Shown in pieces: positions 52,313-60,138 of a stretch of 64,000 nt of DNA; the stretch's first letter is position 1; the number at the start of each line of letters is the position of its first letter. Source of the stretch: Streptomyces griseosporeus (lineage in GTDB: Bacteria > Actinomycetota > Actinomycetes > Streptomycetales > Streptomycetaceae); the NCBI RefSeq assembly GCF_014656055.1, contig NZ_BNBR01000006.1:496001-560000 (forward strand), written 5' to 3'. Under the pieces are notes generated by a model. The model had not been told where the DNA came from. It searched no databases and saw only the letters and a program-made list of their open reading frames with translations. Position numbers and translations under genes: made by a program.

Positions 52313-53356
52313 ATGCCCCGTACCACCCCACCCCGCCCCATCGACGTGGAGACGCTCTTCCCCGAGCTGGCGGCGGTGCGCCGGACCGCCACCCGGCTGC
52401 ACCCGCGTCGTGGCACCCCGACCGCGGCGGACAGTTCGGTCGGCGGCCCGATGCTGTGGCCCGCCGACGAACCGTGGCCGGTCTGCACGATCCCCCACAA
52501 GCGCGGCAGCGGCTTCCGCTATGCGGACGTGCTGCGCGAGCGGGAGATCCTGGAGCGAGCCTGGCGGCGTGACCCGCGCCGGGGCCCCAACGCCGAGGAA
52601 GGCGAGGAACTGTCGCGCTTCAAGCGGGGGCGGCATGCCCCGCACCTCGCCGATACCGACCCCATTCCGATGCTCGCGGTGGCCCAGCTGTACCGGCGTG
52701 ACGTGCCCGGTCTGCCCGACACCGGCGAAGGGGATCTGCTGCAGGTCTTCTGGTGCCCCTTCGAACGGCACGGCGAAAGCCGGCACGAGATGCACGTCGA
52801 GCTGCGCTGGCGCCGGTCCGGAGAGGTCGGCACGCCCCTGATCGAACAGCCGGCCCCGGAAGTCGTCGGCCGGCAGGAACTCGTCCCGAACCCTTGCGTC
52901 CTGCACCCGGAAGAGGTGGTGGAACACCCCTACCTGGAAGTCCTCGAACCCGCCCTCCGCGCGCGCCTCGAGGCATGGGAAGGACCCGAGGACGAGGACG
53001 CCGAAGACGAGGAAACCGAGGACGGGAGCGGTGACGAGAGCGCCGAGCGGCCGAGCTACGTCTACGACCTGTCCACGGCCCCCGGCTGGAAGGTCGGCGG
53101 TTACATCGCCTGGAACCTCACGGGCCCGGCACCGTTGAACTGCTCGGCCTGCGGCACGGAACTCGTCCCGCTTCTGACCGCCGACCGCCGCGAGTGGGAT
53201 CCCGGTACCACGAGCTGGATCCCGTACGAGGACCGGCAGGAGGCGACCACCCGCTGGGCCAATGTCCCGACGGAGGTCTCCCCCGGCCAGGGCCGCCTAA
53301 TCATCACCGTGTGCCCCCGCGACTCCCACCACCCTTTCCGCCTGGTCACCCAGTGA
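52313..53356 (+). CDS. DUF1963 (YwqG)-like protein, candidate immunity gene 1
   Basis: 347 aa, ATG 77 bp after the Rhs stop. The pattern GGPMLWPADEPWPVC, IPMLAVAQLYRRDVPGLP and GDLLQVFWCPFERH is that of DUF1963/YwqG, a family that recurs as SUKH-type-adjacent immunity proteins in toxin loci. A strongly acidic stretch (about 222-240) precedes a C-terminal beta domain with CSACGTEL, a possible zinc knuckle. Position immediately downstream of the toxin makes it a candidate immunity protein; this is inference. A small hairpin (52240-52269) lies between the genes. Confidence 0.75.
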   Translation: MPRTTPPRPIDVETLFPELAAVRRTATRLHPRRGTPTAADSSVGGPMLWPADEPWPVCTIPHKRGSGFRYADVLREREILERAWRRDPRRGPNAEEGEELSRFKRGRHAPHLADTDPIPMLAVAQLYRRDVPGLPDTGEGDLLQVFWCPFERHGESRHEMHVELRWRRSGEVGTPLIEQPAPEVVGRQELVPNPCVLHPEEVVEHPYLEVLEPALRARLEAWEGPEDEDAEDEETEDGSGDESAERPSYVYDLSTAPGWKVGGYIAWNLTGPAPLNCSACGTELVPLLTADRREWDPGTTSWIPYEDRQEATTRWANVPTEVSPGQGRLIITVCPRDSHHPFRLVTQ

Positions 53357-53396
53357 GAACAGGGCAGGGCTGTCCTGGAGTAACGTAGAGGACGCC

Positions 53397-53852
53397 ATGC
53401 AGAGCCGGTCACAGCAGAAACTCCGTGAGTACCGGGAGCGGGCCGCGCTGAAGGCCGTCGAGGCGGAGCTCGGCGACCTGCGGAGCGCCGACGGCACCCC
53501 GCTGCGGCCCGGTGAGGAGCCGGAGTGGGTGGCCGAGGCGATCGAGTGGGCGTTCAGCGTCCACACGGACCCGACCGACCGCCTCCCCGACGACGCGTCC
53601 CCCCAGCACCTCGACGCATGGCTGGACCGCTTGCTGTCCACGAACGGTCTCACCGGCCGCCTCCACGTCAGGACCCACCTCAGCATCCACCCTTGGCTGG
53701 CGCTCGACGCCCCCGTCCTCGGCTGGACGGCCCGGCTGCGTAACGCGATCGAGGAGCCGTGGATGTTCCTGTCGGGCGCGTTCGACACGCTGCTCATCGT
53801 GTCCGAGGCCGAGTACTTCTACGAGGCGTACGTGTGCCACCGTCCTGCCTGA
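53397..53852 (+). CDS. Unknown protein, candidate immunity gene 2
   Basis: 151 aa, ATG 40 bp after the DUF1963-like gene; the upstream sequence is GTAACGTAGAGGACGCC, with GAGG as ribosome-binding site. The chain is acidic, with many Trp and Leu (WVAEAIEWAFSV, HLDAWLDRLL) and a C-terminal YFYEAYVC segment. No family was recognised. Small acidic proteins directly downstream of Rhs toxins often neutralise the basic nuclease tip, so this is an alternative or second immunity candidate. Not confirmed by any motif. Confidence 0.7.
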   Translation: MQSRSQQKLREYRERAALKAVEAELGDLRSADGTPLRPGEEPEWVAEAIEWAFSVHTDPTDRLPDDASPQHLDAWLDRLLSTNGLTGRLHVRTHLSIHPWLALDAPVLGWTARLRNAIEEPWMFLSGAFDTLLIVSEAEYFYEAYVCHRPA

Positions 53853-53942
53853 TCAGGGCTGTCCAGGCCGGGTCATCCCTGACCAGGGCTAGGGCTAGGG
53901 CCGAGGCCCCGGGCCGTGAACCCCGCGACCAGGGCTGAGCCG

Positions 53943-54890
53943 TCACCCCCGACCAGAGCCACCCCCGCCCGAGACCGACCCCGCCCCCACCGAGAACCGC
54001 ACCCCCGTAAGCTCCTCCGACACATCCCACAGCCGACGCGCCACCCCCGCATCGCTCGCCGCCCGCGTCCGCCCCACCAGCGTCGGCGCGCCCCGCATCT
54101 CCGCGAAGCCGTCCGGGCCGACATAGGCCGCCCCCGGTACGTCCTCCACCGCCGCGTACAGCGTCGGCAGGGCGCCCGCGCGGTCGGACTGGGCGAACAG
54201 GCGGTTGCCGAGCTGCATCAGGAGCCGTGTCACCGGGTTTCCCGCGTGGCTCTGGAGGTTGGTGGCCGCCCAGCCGGGGTGGGCCGCCACCGCCCGCACC
54301 GGCGAGCCCGCCTCCGTCAGCCGGCGCTGCAGTTCCAGCGTGAACAGCAGGTTCGCCAGCTTCGACTGGGCGTAGGCGCGCTGCGGGTTGTAGCCGTTCG
54401 CGAAGTCCAGGTCGTCGAAGTGGATCGCCGCGCCGGGCCACCGGTGCGCGCCGGACGCGACCGTGACCACCCGGTCGGTGACGTGCGGCAGCAGCAGGTT
54501 CGTCAGCGCGAAGTGGCCCAGATGGTTGGTGCCGAACTGCATCTCGAAGCCGTCGCGCGTCCGCTGCCGCGGCAGCATCATCACGCCCGCGTTGTTGATC
54601 AGCAGGTCCAGCGGCCCGTCCCACCCCGCCGCGAACTCCCGCACCGACGCGAGATCCGCCAGATCCAGCCGCCGTACCTCCGTGGCGCCGCTGATCCGGC
54701 CCGCGGCGGCCTTCCCCCGCTCCTCGTCCCGCACGGCGAGGACGACACGCGCTCCCGCCCGCGCCAGCGCCTCGGCCGTGACGAAGCCGATGCCACTGTT
54801 GGCGCCCGTCACCACCGCCGTACGCCCCGACAGGTCCGGCAGGGAGTCGAGGCTCCACCTGCCGCTCGCGTCCTTCTTCTGATCCGCCAT
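53943..54890 (-). CDS. Short-chain dehydrogenase/reductase
   Basis: 315 aa, atypically long owing to a C-terminal Gly-rich tail. Rossmann motif TGANSGIG (about 29-36), structural NNAG, active-site Ser region VASGAH and catalytic YAQSK. It resembles the retinol-dehydrogenase-like/WW-domain-oxidoreductase SDRs that use NADP(H). Its promoter TTGACA-17-TACATT begins inside a TetR-type operator, and the -10 box ends 6 nt before the ATG, so the mRNA is probably leaderless. Divergent from the TetR regulator, which should repress it. Substrate unknown. Confidence 0.92.
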   Translation of the reverse strand: MADQKKDASGRWSLDSLPDLSGRTAVVTGANSGIGFVTAEALARAGARVVLAVRDEERGKAAAGRISGATEVRRLDLADLASVREFAAGWDGPLDLLINNAGVMMLPRQRTRDGFEMQFGTNHLGHFALTNLLLPHVTDRVVTVASGAHRWPGAAIHFDDLDFANGYNPQRAYAQSKLANLLFTLELQRRLTEAGSPVRAVAAHPGWAATNLQSHAGNPVTRLLMQLGNRLFAQSDRAGALPTLYAAVEDVPGAAYVGPDGFAEMRGAPTLVGRTRAASDAGVARRLWDVSEELTGVRFSVGAGSVSGGGGSGRG

Positions 54891-54896
54891 GAGCCC

Positions 54897-54925
54897 AATG
54901 TAGGCACCGCCAACAATGCTGTCAA
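54897..54925 (-). promoter_or_regulatory. Promoter of the SDR gene
   Basis: Reading leftward: TTGACA (54925-54920), 17-nt spacer, TACATT (54902-54897), then 6 nt to ATG. An almost ideal housekeeping promoter for a leaderless transcript. Its -35 box is inside the first palindromic operator. Confidence 0.7.
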
Positions 54926-54948
54926 TGACAACAAAGCTGACATCGTCA
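54920..54948. promoter_or_regulatory. Pair of TetR-type operators
   Basis: Two palindromes, TGTCAATGACA (54920-54930) and TGACATCGTCA (54938-54948), are spaced 18 bp start to start. One covers the -35 of the SDR promoter, the other the region expected for the tetR promoter. Confidence 0.65.
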
Positions 54949-54970
54949 ACATGGCGTTACGATGCTGTCC

Positions 54971-55564
54971 ATGCCCGAGAGCCGCCCCTACCACCACGGA
55001 GACCTGCGCGCCGCCCTCCTCAAGAGCGCCGAACGCACCCTCCGCGACAAGGGCGCCGCCGCGCTCTCCCTGCGGGAACTCGCCCGCGACGTCGGCGTCA
55101 GCCACGCCGCGCCCGGCCGGCACTTCAAGGACAAGCAGGCCCTCCTCGACGCACTCGCCCTCACCGGCTACGAACGCCTGCTCCGCACCCTCGGCGCCGC
55201 CGACGCCCCCGACCGGCCGATCGAGGAGCGCATGACCGGGCTCGCCCGGGCCTACCTCGGGTTCGTCATCGACAACCCGGCACTCCTGGAACTGATGTTC
55301 GCGCGCAAGCACGAGCCCGACACCACCGGCCGCCTCGCCGAAGCCGTCGACGAGACCTTCGGCTCCCTCACCCGGATCGTCGCCGACGCCCAGGAACGCG
55401 GCGAGATCATCCCCGGCGACCCCGAACGCCTGATGCTGGTCGTCGCCTCCAGCCTGCACGGCCTCGCCGCCCTCGTCGCCGCCTGCGCCCTCTCCCCCGA
55501 GGAGGCCCTCGCCGGCCTCGACGAACAGGTCCACCACCTGCTGCACGGCCTCACGCCCCGCTGA
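54971..55564 (+). CDS. TetR family transcriptional regulator
   Basis: 197 aa from the ATG giving MPESRPYHHGDLR; an ATG three codons earlier (54962) is possible, but TACGAT at 54958 ends 7 nt before the chosen start, as in leaderless genes. The helix-turn-helix is at about 15-55 (LKSAERTLRDKGAAALSLRELARDVGVSHAAPGRHFKDKQALLDALA). The C-terminal ligand domain is TetR_C-like. It is divergent from an SDR gene, with paired palindromes between the two, so it should repress that enzyme and itself until a ligand binds. Confidence 0.9.
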   Translation: MPESRPYHHGDLRAALLKSAERTLRDKGAAALSLRELARDVGVSHAAPGRHFKDKQALLDALALTGYERLLRTLGAADAPDRPIEERMTGLARAYLGFVIDNPALLELMFARKHEPDTTGRLAEAVDETFGSLTRIVADAQERGEIIPGDPERLMLVVASSLHGLAALVAACALSPEEALAGLDEQVHHLLHGLTPR

Positions 55565-55892
55565 CACCCCCTCATCGAGGAGGGGAGGACGGGGCAGTGG
55601 GTCAGAAGTGGGTCAACGACGGAACCACACCCCAGGTTCCGCATCGTCCTCATTGCCCGGCGTGACCTGCCGTGATACACAGAGTGACGATACGACCCCG
55701 TGTACTCCGCCCGCGCCGGAACACACCCGCCGGTGTGGCGCGCTGACACGGCGTCGGCCAGCAGTTTGTACGAAACCCGCCAATCAATGACGCCAAGTCG
55801 ACATACGACGGCGCGATTGTCGGCGAGAATGAGGCCTGACCTCTGCACACCGCAGGGGACTGCGGAACTACCCAACAGGGGCGGTGACTTAC
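55565..55892. other. Intergenic region upstream of the secretion-like operon
   Basis: 328 bp without a convincing gene. A weak hairpin (CCCCTC/GAGGGG, 55568-55585) follows the tetR stop, and a second (CCGCAG/CTGCGG, 55851-55866) lies just before the first gene of the next operon. A promoter for that operon should be here, but no clear consensus pair was found. Confidence 0.5.
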
Positions 55893-56201
55893 ATGCTCTT
55901 TGCGGCCGATAAGGGAGACATCAACACCATCATCGGCGGGATCGCTCCGGACTGGGGCCCCTTCGGCAGCCTGGGCAACGAAGCCAAGGTGATGATCGAG
56001 GTCGTGATGGCCGTCGCCATCCTGCTCTGCCTCGGCATCGCCGTCTGGGGCGCCGCCAAGCAGCGCATCGGCGCCACGGCCCTGCGCGACACCTTCAGCG
56101 CCGAGCAGGGCAAGGGCCTCATCATCGCCGGGCTGACCGGGGTGTTCATCATCGGCTCACTCGGCACGCTGTTCACCATCGTGTACGGCATGGCCGTGTA
56201 G
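55893..56201 (+). CDS. Small two-helix membrane protein, VirB2/pilin-like (cmd locus)
   Basis: 102 aa from ATG (MLFAADKGDINT) with AGGGG about 11 nt upstream; a GTG three codons earlier lies too close to it. Two strong helices (VMIEVVMAVAILLCLGIAVWGA and GLIIAGLTGVFIIGSLGTLFTIVYG) are separated by a short basic/polar loop, the typical topology of VirB2-type pilin-like subunits in minimised T4SS clusters. First gene of the six-gene set that corresponds to S. coelicolor SCO4131-SCO4126 (cmd). Pilin-like role inferred from topology and order. Confidence 0.75.
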   Translation: MLFAADKGDINTIIGGIAPDWGPFGSLGNEAKVMIEVVMAVAILLCLGIAVWGAAKQRIGATALRDTFSAEQGKGLIIAGLTGVFIIGSLGTLFTIVYGMAV

Positions 56202-56413
56202 CCCCGCCCGGCTGTCCCCCTCGCGTCCCCGTCCTCTCCGGCCACGCCCGGTCCGGTCCCCTCCACCCCACCCGCCCGTCGTGCCCACCGGCTGAGGTTG
56301 CGTTTCCCTGATGTCGAGTCACCACACCGCGCCCGTACGGGAGCCGGCCCGGCTACCGTCGTACTTCTACGTGTCTACGTGTCTTTGCACGACGTCGAGG
56401 GGGCGTACGCGGC

Positions 56414-57238
56414 ATGAGTCTCGGTGACGAGCACGACGGTTACGGCGGTACGGGCCAGACACGCACCCGCCTGCCCGAGGGCGACCCCTACGGAGGCGCC
56501 CGCCGCACGGCCCGCTCCTCCTCCCGGAGCCTGGTCACGGTCGTCGGCGTCGTCGTCCTGCTCATCGCGGCGATCGCCTTCGCGAACCGTGGAGGAGACG
56601 ATTCCGCAGCCGACAACACGCCGGCCGACGCCACCAAGCCCGAAACCACGGCAACGGCCCCGACCGGGGTGGCCCCGGTACGGACGGGGACCGGCGGCAT
56701 CCCCACGGGGTTCGCGCACGACCAGCAGGGGGCGCAATCGGCTGCCGCGAACTTCTCGGTTGCCCTGGGGTCGGCCGACATGTTCAACACGGCGAGACGG
56801 CATGAGATCGTGAACAGCGTCTACGCCCCCGATGTCGCCGCCGCCCGGCAGGCCGCGCTGGACAGCGCCTACTCGAGCGAGAAGTTTCTGAGCAACATCG
56901 GCCTCACCAAGAACGGCACCGCTCCGGCCGGGCAGACCTTCGTGTCCCGGGTCATTCCGGTGGGCACCAAGGTCACCGCGTCCGGCGCCGACAGCGCCAC
57001 CGTAGAGGTCTGGTACACCTCGCTCTTCGGCCTGTCCGGCCAAGCGTCGACCAACCCCGTCACCGAGAGCTGGTACACCACGACCTACCAGCTGAGGTGG
57101 ATCAACAACGACTGGAAGGTCACCGACTTCCAGCAGAAGGACGGGCCCGTGCCGGTCGGCCGCGACCAGCAGGCCTCCACCGCCGACGACATGACGAAGG
57201 CCGTCGAGGAATTCGGAGGGTTCACGTATGCGCGCTAA
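56414..57238 (+). CDS. VirB8/TcpC-like bitopic protein (cmd locus)
   Basis: 274 aa. Cytoplasmic tail (1-38), one transmembrane helix (about 39-58), a Pro/Thr-rich linker (about 70-95) and an extracytoplasmic domain (about 100-274) of the NTF2-like type (ESWYTTTYQLRWINNDWKVTDF). This is the design of VirB8/TcpC subunits of T4SS. Its 3' end overlaps the next gene by 11 nt, so the two are coupled. Assignment rests on topology and context, not on a sequence search. Confidence 0.8.
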   Translation: MSLGDEHDGYGGTGQTRTRLPEGDPYGGARRTARSSSRSLVTVVGVVVLLIAAIAFANRGGDDSAADNTPADATKPETTATAPTGVAPVRTGTGGIPTGFAHDQQGAQSAAANFSVALGSADMFNTARRHEIVNSVYAPDVAAARQAALDSAYSSEKFLSNIGLTKNGTAPAGQTFVSRVIPVGTKVTASGADSATVEVWYTSLFGLSGQASTNPVTESWYTTTYQLRWINNDWKVTDFQQKDGPVPVGRDQQASTADDMTKAVEEFGGFTYAR

Positions 57239-58565
57239 CCACCGCTTCCTCAAGCTCATGGCCGTCGTCGCCGCCGGACAGGGCGCCGTCATGCTGCAGG
57301 CGACCCGTGCTCTGGCGGCTCCCACACCCACGCCGACAGCCGGCAATGACCCGTGCGACCTCATCCGCGGCCCCGCCAAGGACTACTGCGAACGAGGCAA
57401 CGGCTCCAAGGGCACCGGCGGTGGCACCAACACCCTGGACCCCACCACCACTCTCGACCCCCTCAGCTCCCTAGCCAAGGGCTGCGCCGACGCCGCCTCC
57501 TGGACCGTCGACAAGCTCTCCGCCGCCGTAAAAGAGACCGCCTCCGTCGACTTCACCAACCCCAAGTTCCTCCAGCAGTACGCCATCGTCTTCGCGGCCT
57601 CGGCCATCCTCACCCTCGTCCTGTGGCTGCTGGCCGTAGCCAAGCGGGCGATCCGCGGCGTGCCGTTCACCACCGCCGTCTCCGAGGCGATCGGGTTCCT
57701 CTGGCTCACCGTCCTCGCCTCCGCCTTCACCCCGCTGATCCTCTACACCGTCGTCTCGGCGACCGACGGCGTCAGCGACGTGCTCGCGAAGGCGACCGGC
57801 GACCAGACGGACACGTTCTTCGGGACGTTCAGCGAGGCCCTCAAGAAGGGCAACGACATCGGCGGCGGGCCGATCATGCTGATCCTCGTCTCCCTCGTGT
57901 CGATCCTCGCCGCCGGCGTGCTCTACCTGGAGCTGTTCCTGCGCGCCGTCCTGCTCTACGTCGGCGCCCTCCTCGGCGTCGTCGTCTACGCCGGCCTCGT
58001 CGACAAGAACCTGTGGGGCCACGTCCGCCGCTGGGCCGGGATCATGATCGCGGTGATCCTCGTCAAGCCGGTCATCGTCATCGTGCTCGGCCTCGCCGGA
58101 GCCCTCAGCAGCGACAGCGGCCCCGACTCCCTCGCCGCCGTCGTCTCCGGCCTCGCCATCATCCTGCTCGCCATCTTCGCCAGCGGCATGATCTACCGCT
58201 TCGTCCCCGGCTTCGGCGACGAGATCGCCAACTCCCGCAACAACCGCATCATGCAGGGCGCGGAGGGCAAGGCCGCCGCCGTCATCAGCTCCCCCGCGAC
58301 CCTCGTCGCCCAGGGCATCAAGACCCACAGCAGCCGCGCCGACAGCAACGGCGGCGGCCAGTCCGCGACCGCGAGCAGCACCCCCCGCCCGGCCAACCCG
58401 GCCTCCGGCGGCGTCGCCGCGCACAGCGGCCGCACCTCGACCGGTGGTGGCGGCGGATCTGTCCCCTCCGCCGCACCCCCGCCCCGCACCAGCGCGGTCA
58501 ACACTCCCCACGCCAGCAACACCCGCAACAGCAGTACCAACCGCACGGGAGGTGAAGGGCGTTGA
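57228..58565 (+). CDS. VirB6/TrbL-like polytopic membrane protein (cmd locus)
   Basis: 445 aa. Signal-like N-terminus (FLKLMAVVAAGQGAVMLQATRALAA), an external segment with Cys residues (CDLIRGPAKDYC), then about six to seven helices (LQQYAIVFAASAILTLVLWLL, FLWLTVLASAFTPLILYTVV, MLILVSLVSILAAGVLYLEL and others), and a Ser/Thr/Gly-rich cytoplasmic tail (about 345-445). VirB6/TrbL-like proteins form the inner-membrane channel of T4SS. The stop overlaps the TTG start of the next gene. Confidence 0.82.
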   Translation: MRANHRFLKLMAVVAAGQGAVMLQATRALAAPTPTPTAGNDPCDLIRGPAKDYCERGNGSKGTGGGTNTLDPTTTLDPLSSLAKGCADAASWTVDKLSAAVKETASVDFTNPKFLQQYAIVFAASAILTLVLWLLAVAKRAIRGVPFTTAVSEAIGFLWLTVLASAFTPLILYTVVSATDGVSDVLAKATGDQTDTFFGTFSEALKKGNDIGGGPIMLILVSLVSILAAGVLYLELFLRAVLLYVGALLGVVVYAGLVDKNLWGHVRRWAGIMIAVILVKPVIVIVLGLAGALSSDSGPDSLAAVVSGLAIILLAIFASGMIYRFVPGFGDEIANSRNNRIMQGAEGKAAAVISSPATLVAQGIKTHSSRADSNGGGQSATASSTPRPANPASGGVAAHSGRTSTGGGGGSVPSAAPPPRTSAVNTPHASNTRNSSTNRTGGEGR

Positions 58566-60124
58566 CGACCGAGTCCCACGTGTCCCATCCGGTCACGCCC
58601 CGCCGTACATATCTGATCGGCCGCGCCCGGCCGAACGCGATCGTCGGCCGCAACCGCGAGACCGGCGAGATCGCGCTGATCATCGTGGGCGCGTTCCTCG
58701 GCATGATGTGCGGCCTCCTCGTCCCCGTCCTCCCGCTGCGCATCCTGCTGCTCACCGGCTTCCCGCTGGTCGCGCTGGCCGCGGTCTACGTGCCGTACAA
58801 GCACCGCACCTTCTACAAGTGGTTCGAGATCAACCGCAGCTACAAGCGCACCGTGCGCCGCGGCGCCACCTACCGCTCCGCCGCGATCGAGGCCGGCACC
58901 CGGCTGGACGGGCGTGAGGTCGAGGTCGGGCCCCCGCCCGGCATCGGCCGGATCACCTGGCTGGCCGCGCCCTTCGGGCCCGACGAGATCGCCGTGCTCC
59001 TGCACGCCGACCGCAGAACCGTCACCGCGGCCATCGAGATCGAGGGCCCCGGCGTCGGCCTGCGCGACAGCGAGGACCAGGAAGCCCTCGTCGACCGCTT
59101 CGGCACCCTGCTCAAGCACGTCGCCAACGGCGACGGCTTCGTCACCCGCCTGCAGATGCTCGCCCGCACCCTGCCCGCCGACCCCGACGCCCACGCCAAG
59201 GACGTCGCCGTCCGCGGCGACGAGAAGGCACCGGGCTGGCTGCAGGAGTCGTACGACCAGCTGCTGTCGATGGTGTCCACCTCCAGCGAGCAGCACCGCG
59301 CCTACCTCGTCGCCTGCATGCACTACACCCGCGAGCTGGCCGCCGAGGCCAACGCCATGGCCCGCGCCGCCCGCACCCAGGCCGGCGGCCGCAAGGTCGA
59401 CCGGGACGCCGGGCTCGCCGTCGTCATGGCCCGCGAGCTGACCGACATCTGCTCGCGCCTGCAGGAGGCCGACATCCGCGTCCGGCAGCCCCTCGGGCAG
59501 GGCCGGCTCGCCTCCCTCATCCACTCCATGTACGACCCGGACCACCCGATCGACCACATCCAGGCGATGACGAAACGCAACGCCTGGCCGGCCGAGCTGG
59601 ACGCCACCGAGCCCACCTACCTCCAGGCCAAGACCCGCGAGTCCTCCACCCGCGCCCCCTGGTGCCACGCCACCGCCTGGATCAAGGAGTGGCCCATGAC
59701 CCCCGTCGGCGTGAACTTCCTCGCGCCGCTCCTCGTCCACACCCCGGACGTCATCCGCACCGTCGCCGTCACCATGGACCTCGAACCCACCGAGGTCGCC
59801 ATCGAACGCATGCTGACGGAGAAGACCAACGACGAGGCGGAGGCCTCCCGCGCCGCCAAGATGAACCGCACCGTCGACCCGCGCGACATCGCCGCCCACA
59901 ACCGCCTCGACCAGCGCGGCGAGGACCTCGCCAGCGGCGCCGCCGGCGTCAACCTGGTCGGCTACATCACCGTCTCCTCCCGCTCACCGGAGGCCCTCAA
60001 CCGCGACAAGCGGACGATAAGGGCCTCGGCCGGAAAGTCGTATCTGAAGCTGGAGTGGTGCGACCGCGAGCACCACCGGGCATTCGTGAACACGCTGCCG
60101 TTCGCCACCGGAATCCGAAGGTAG
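58562..60124 (+). CDS. SCO6880-family protein of T4SS-like operon (cmd locus)
   Basis: 520 aa, TTG start overlapping the previous stop, with a strong GGAGGTG ribosome-binding site 7 nt upstream that confirms TTG. Two membrane helices near the N-terminus (about 40-80; IALIIVGAFLGMMCGLLVPVLPLRILLL) are followed by a cytoplasmic domain about 430 residues long, without a Walker A. This is the form of the SCO6880-family proteins, equivalents of the VirB3 plus VirB4 N-terminal region in Gram-positive systems. It works with the ATPase next door. Confidence 0.82.
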   Translation: MTTESHVSHPVTPRRTYLIGRARPNAIVGRNRETGEIALIIVGAFLGMMCGLLVPVLPLRILLLTGFPLVALAAVYVPYKHRTFYKWFEINRSYKRTVRRGATYRSAAIEAGTRLDGREVEVGPPPGIGRITWLAAPFGPDEIAVLLHADRRTVTAAIEIEGPGVGLRDSEDQEALVDRFGTLLKHVANGDGFVTRLQMLARTLPADPDAHAKDVAVRGDEKAPGWLQESYDQLLSMVSTSSEQHRAYLVACMHYTRELAAEANAMARAARTQAGGRKVDRDAGLAVVMARELTDICSRLQEADIRVRQPLGQGRLASLIHSMYDPDHPIDHIQAMTKRNAWPAELDATEPTYLQAKTRESSTRAPWCHATAWIKEWPMTPVGVNFLAPLLVHTPDVIRTVAVTMDLEPTEVAIERMLTEKTNDEAEASRAAKMNRTVDPRDIAAHNRLDQRGEDLASGAAGVNLVGYITVSSRSPEALNRDKRTIRASAGKSYLKLEWCDREHHRAFVNTLPFATGIRR

Positions 60125-60138
60125 GGGCTGATGCGCTG

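Noticed and set aside
55608..55790. 60-aa ORF before the secretion-like operon
   Set aside because: No ribosome-binding site, Thr/Pro/Cys-rich product without hydrophobic or conserved segment.
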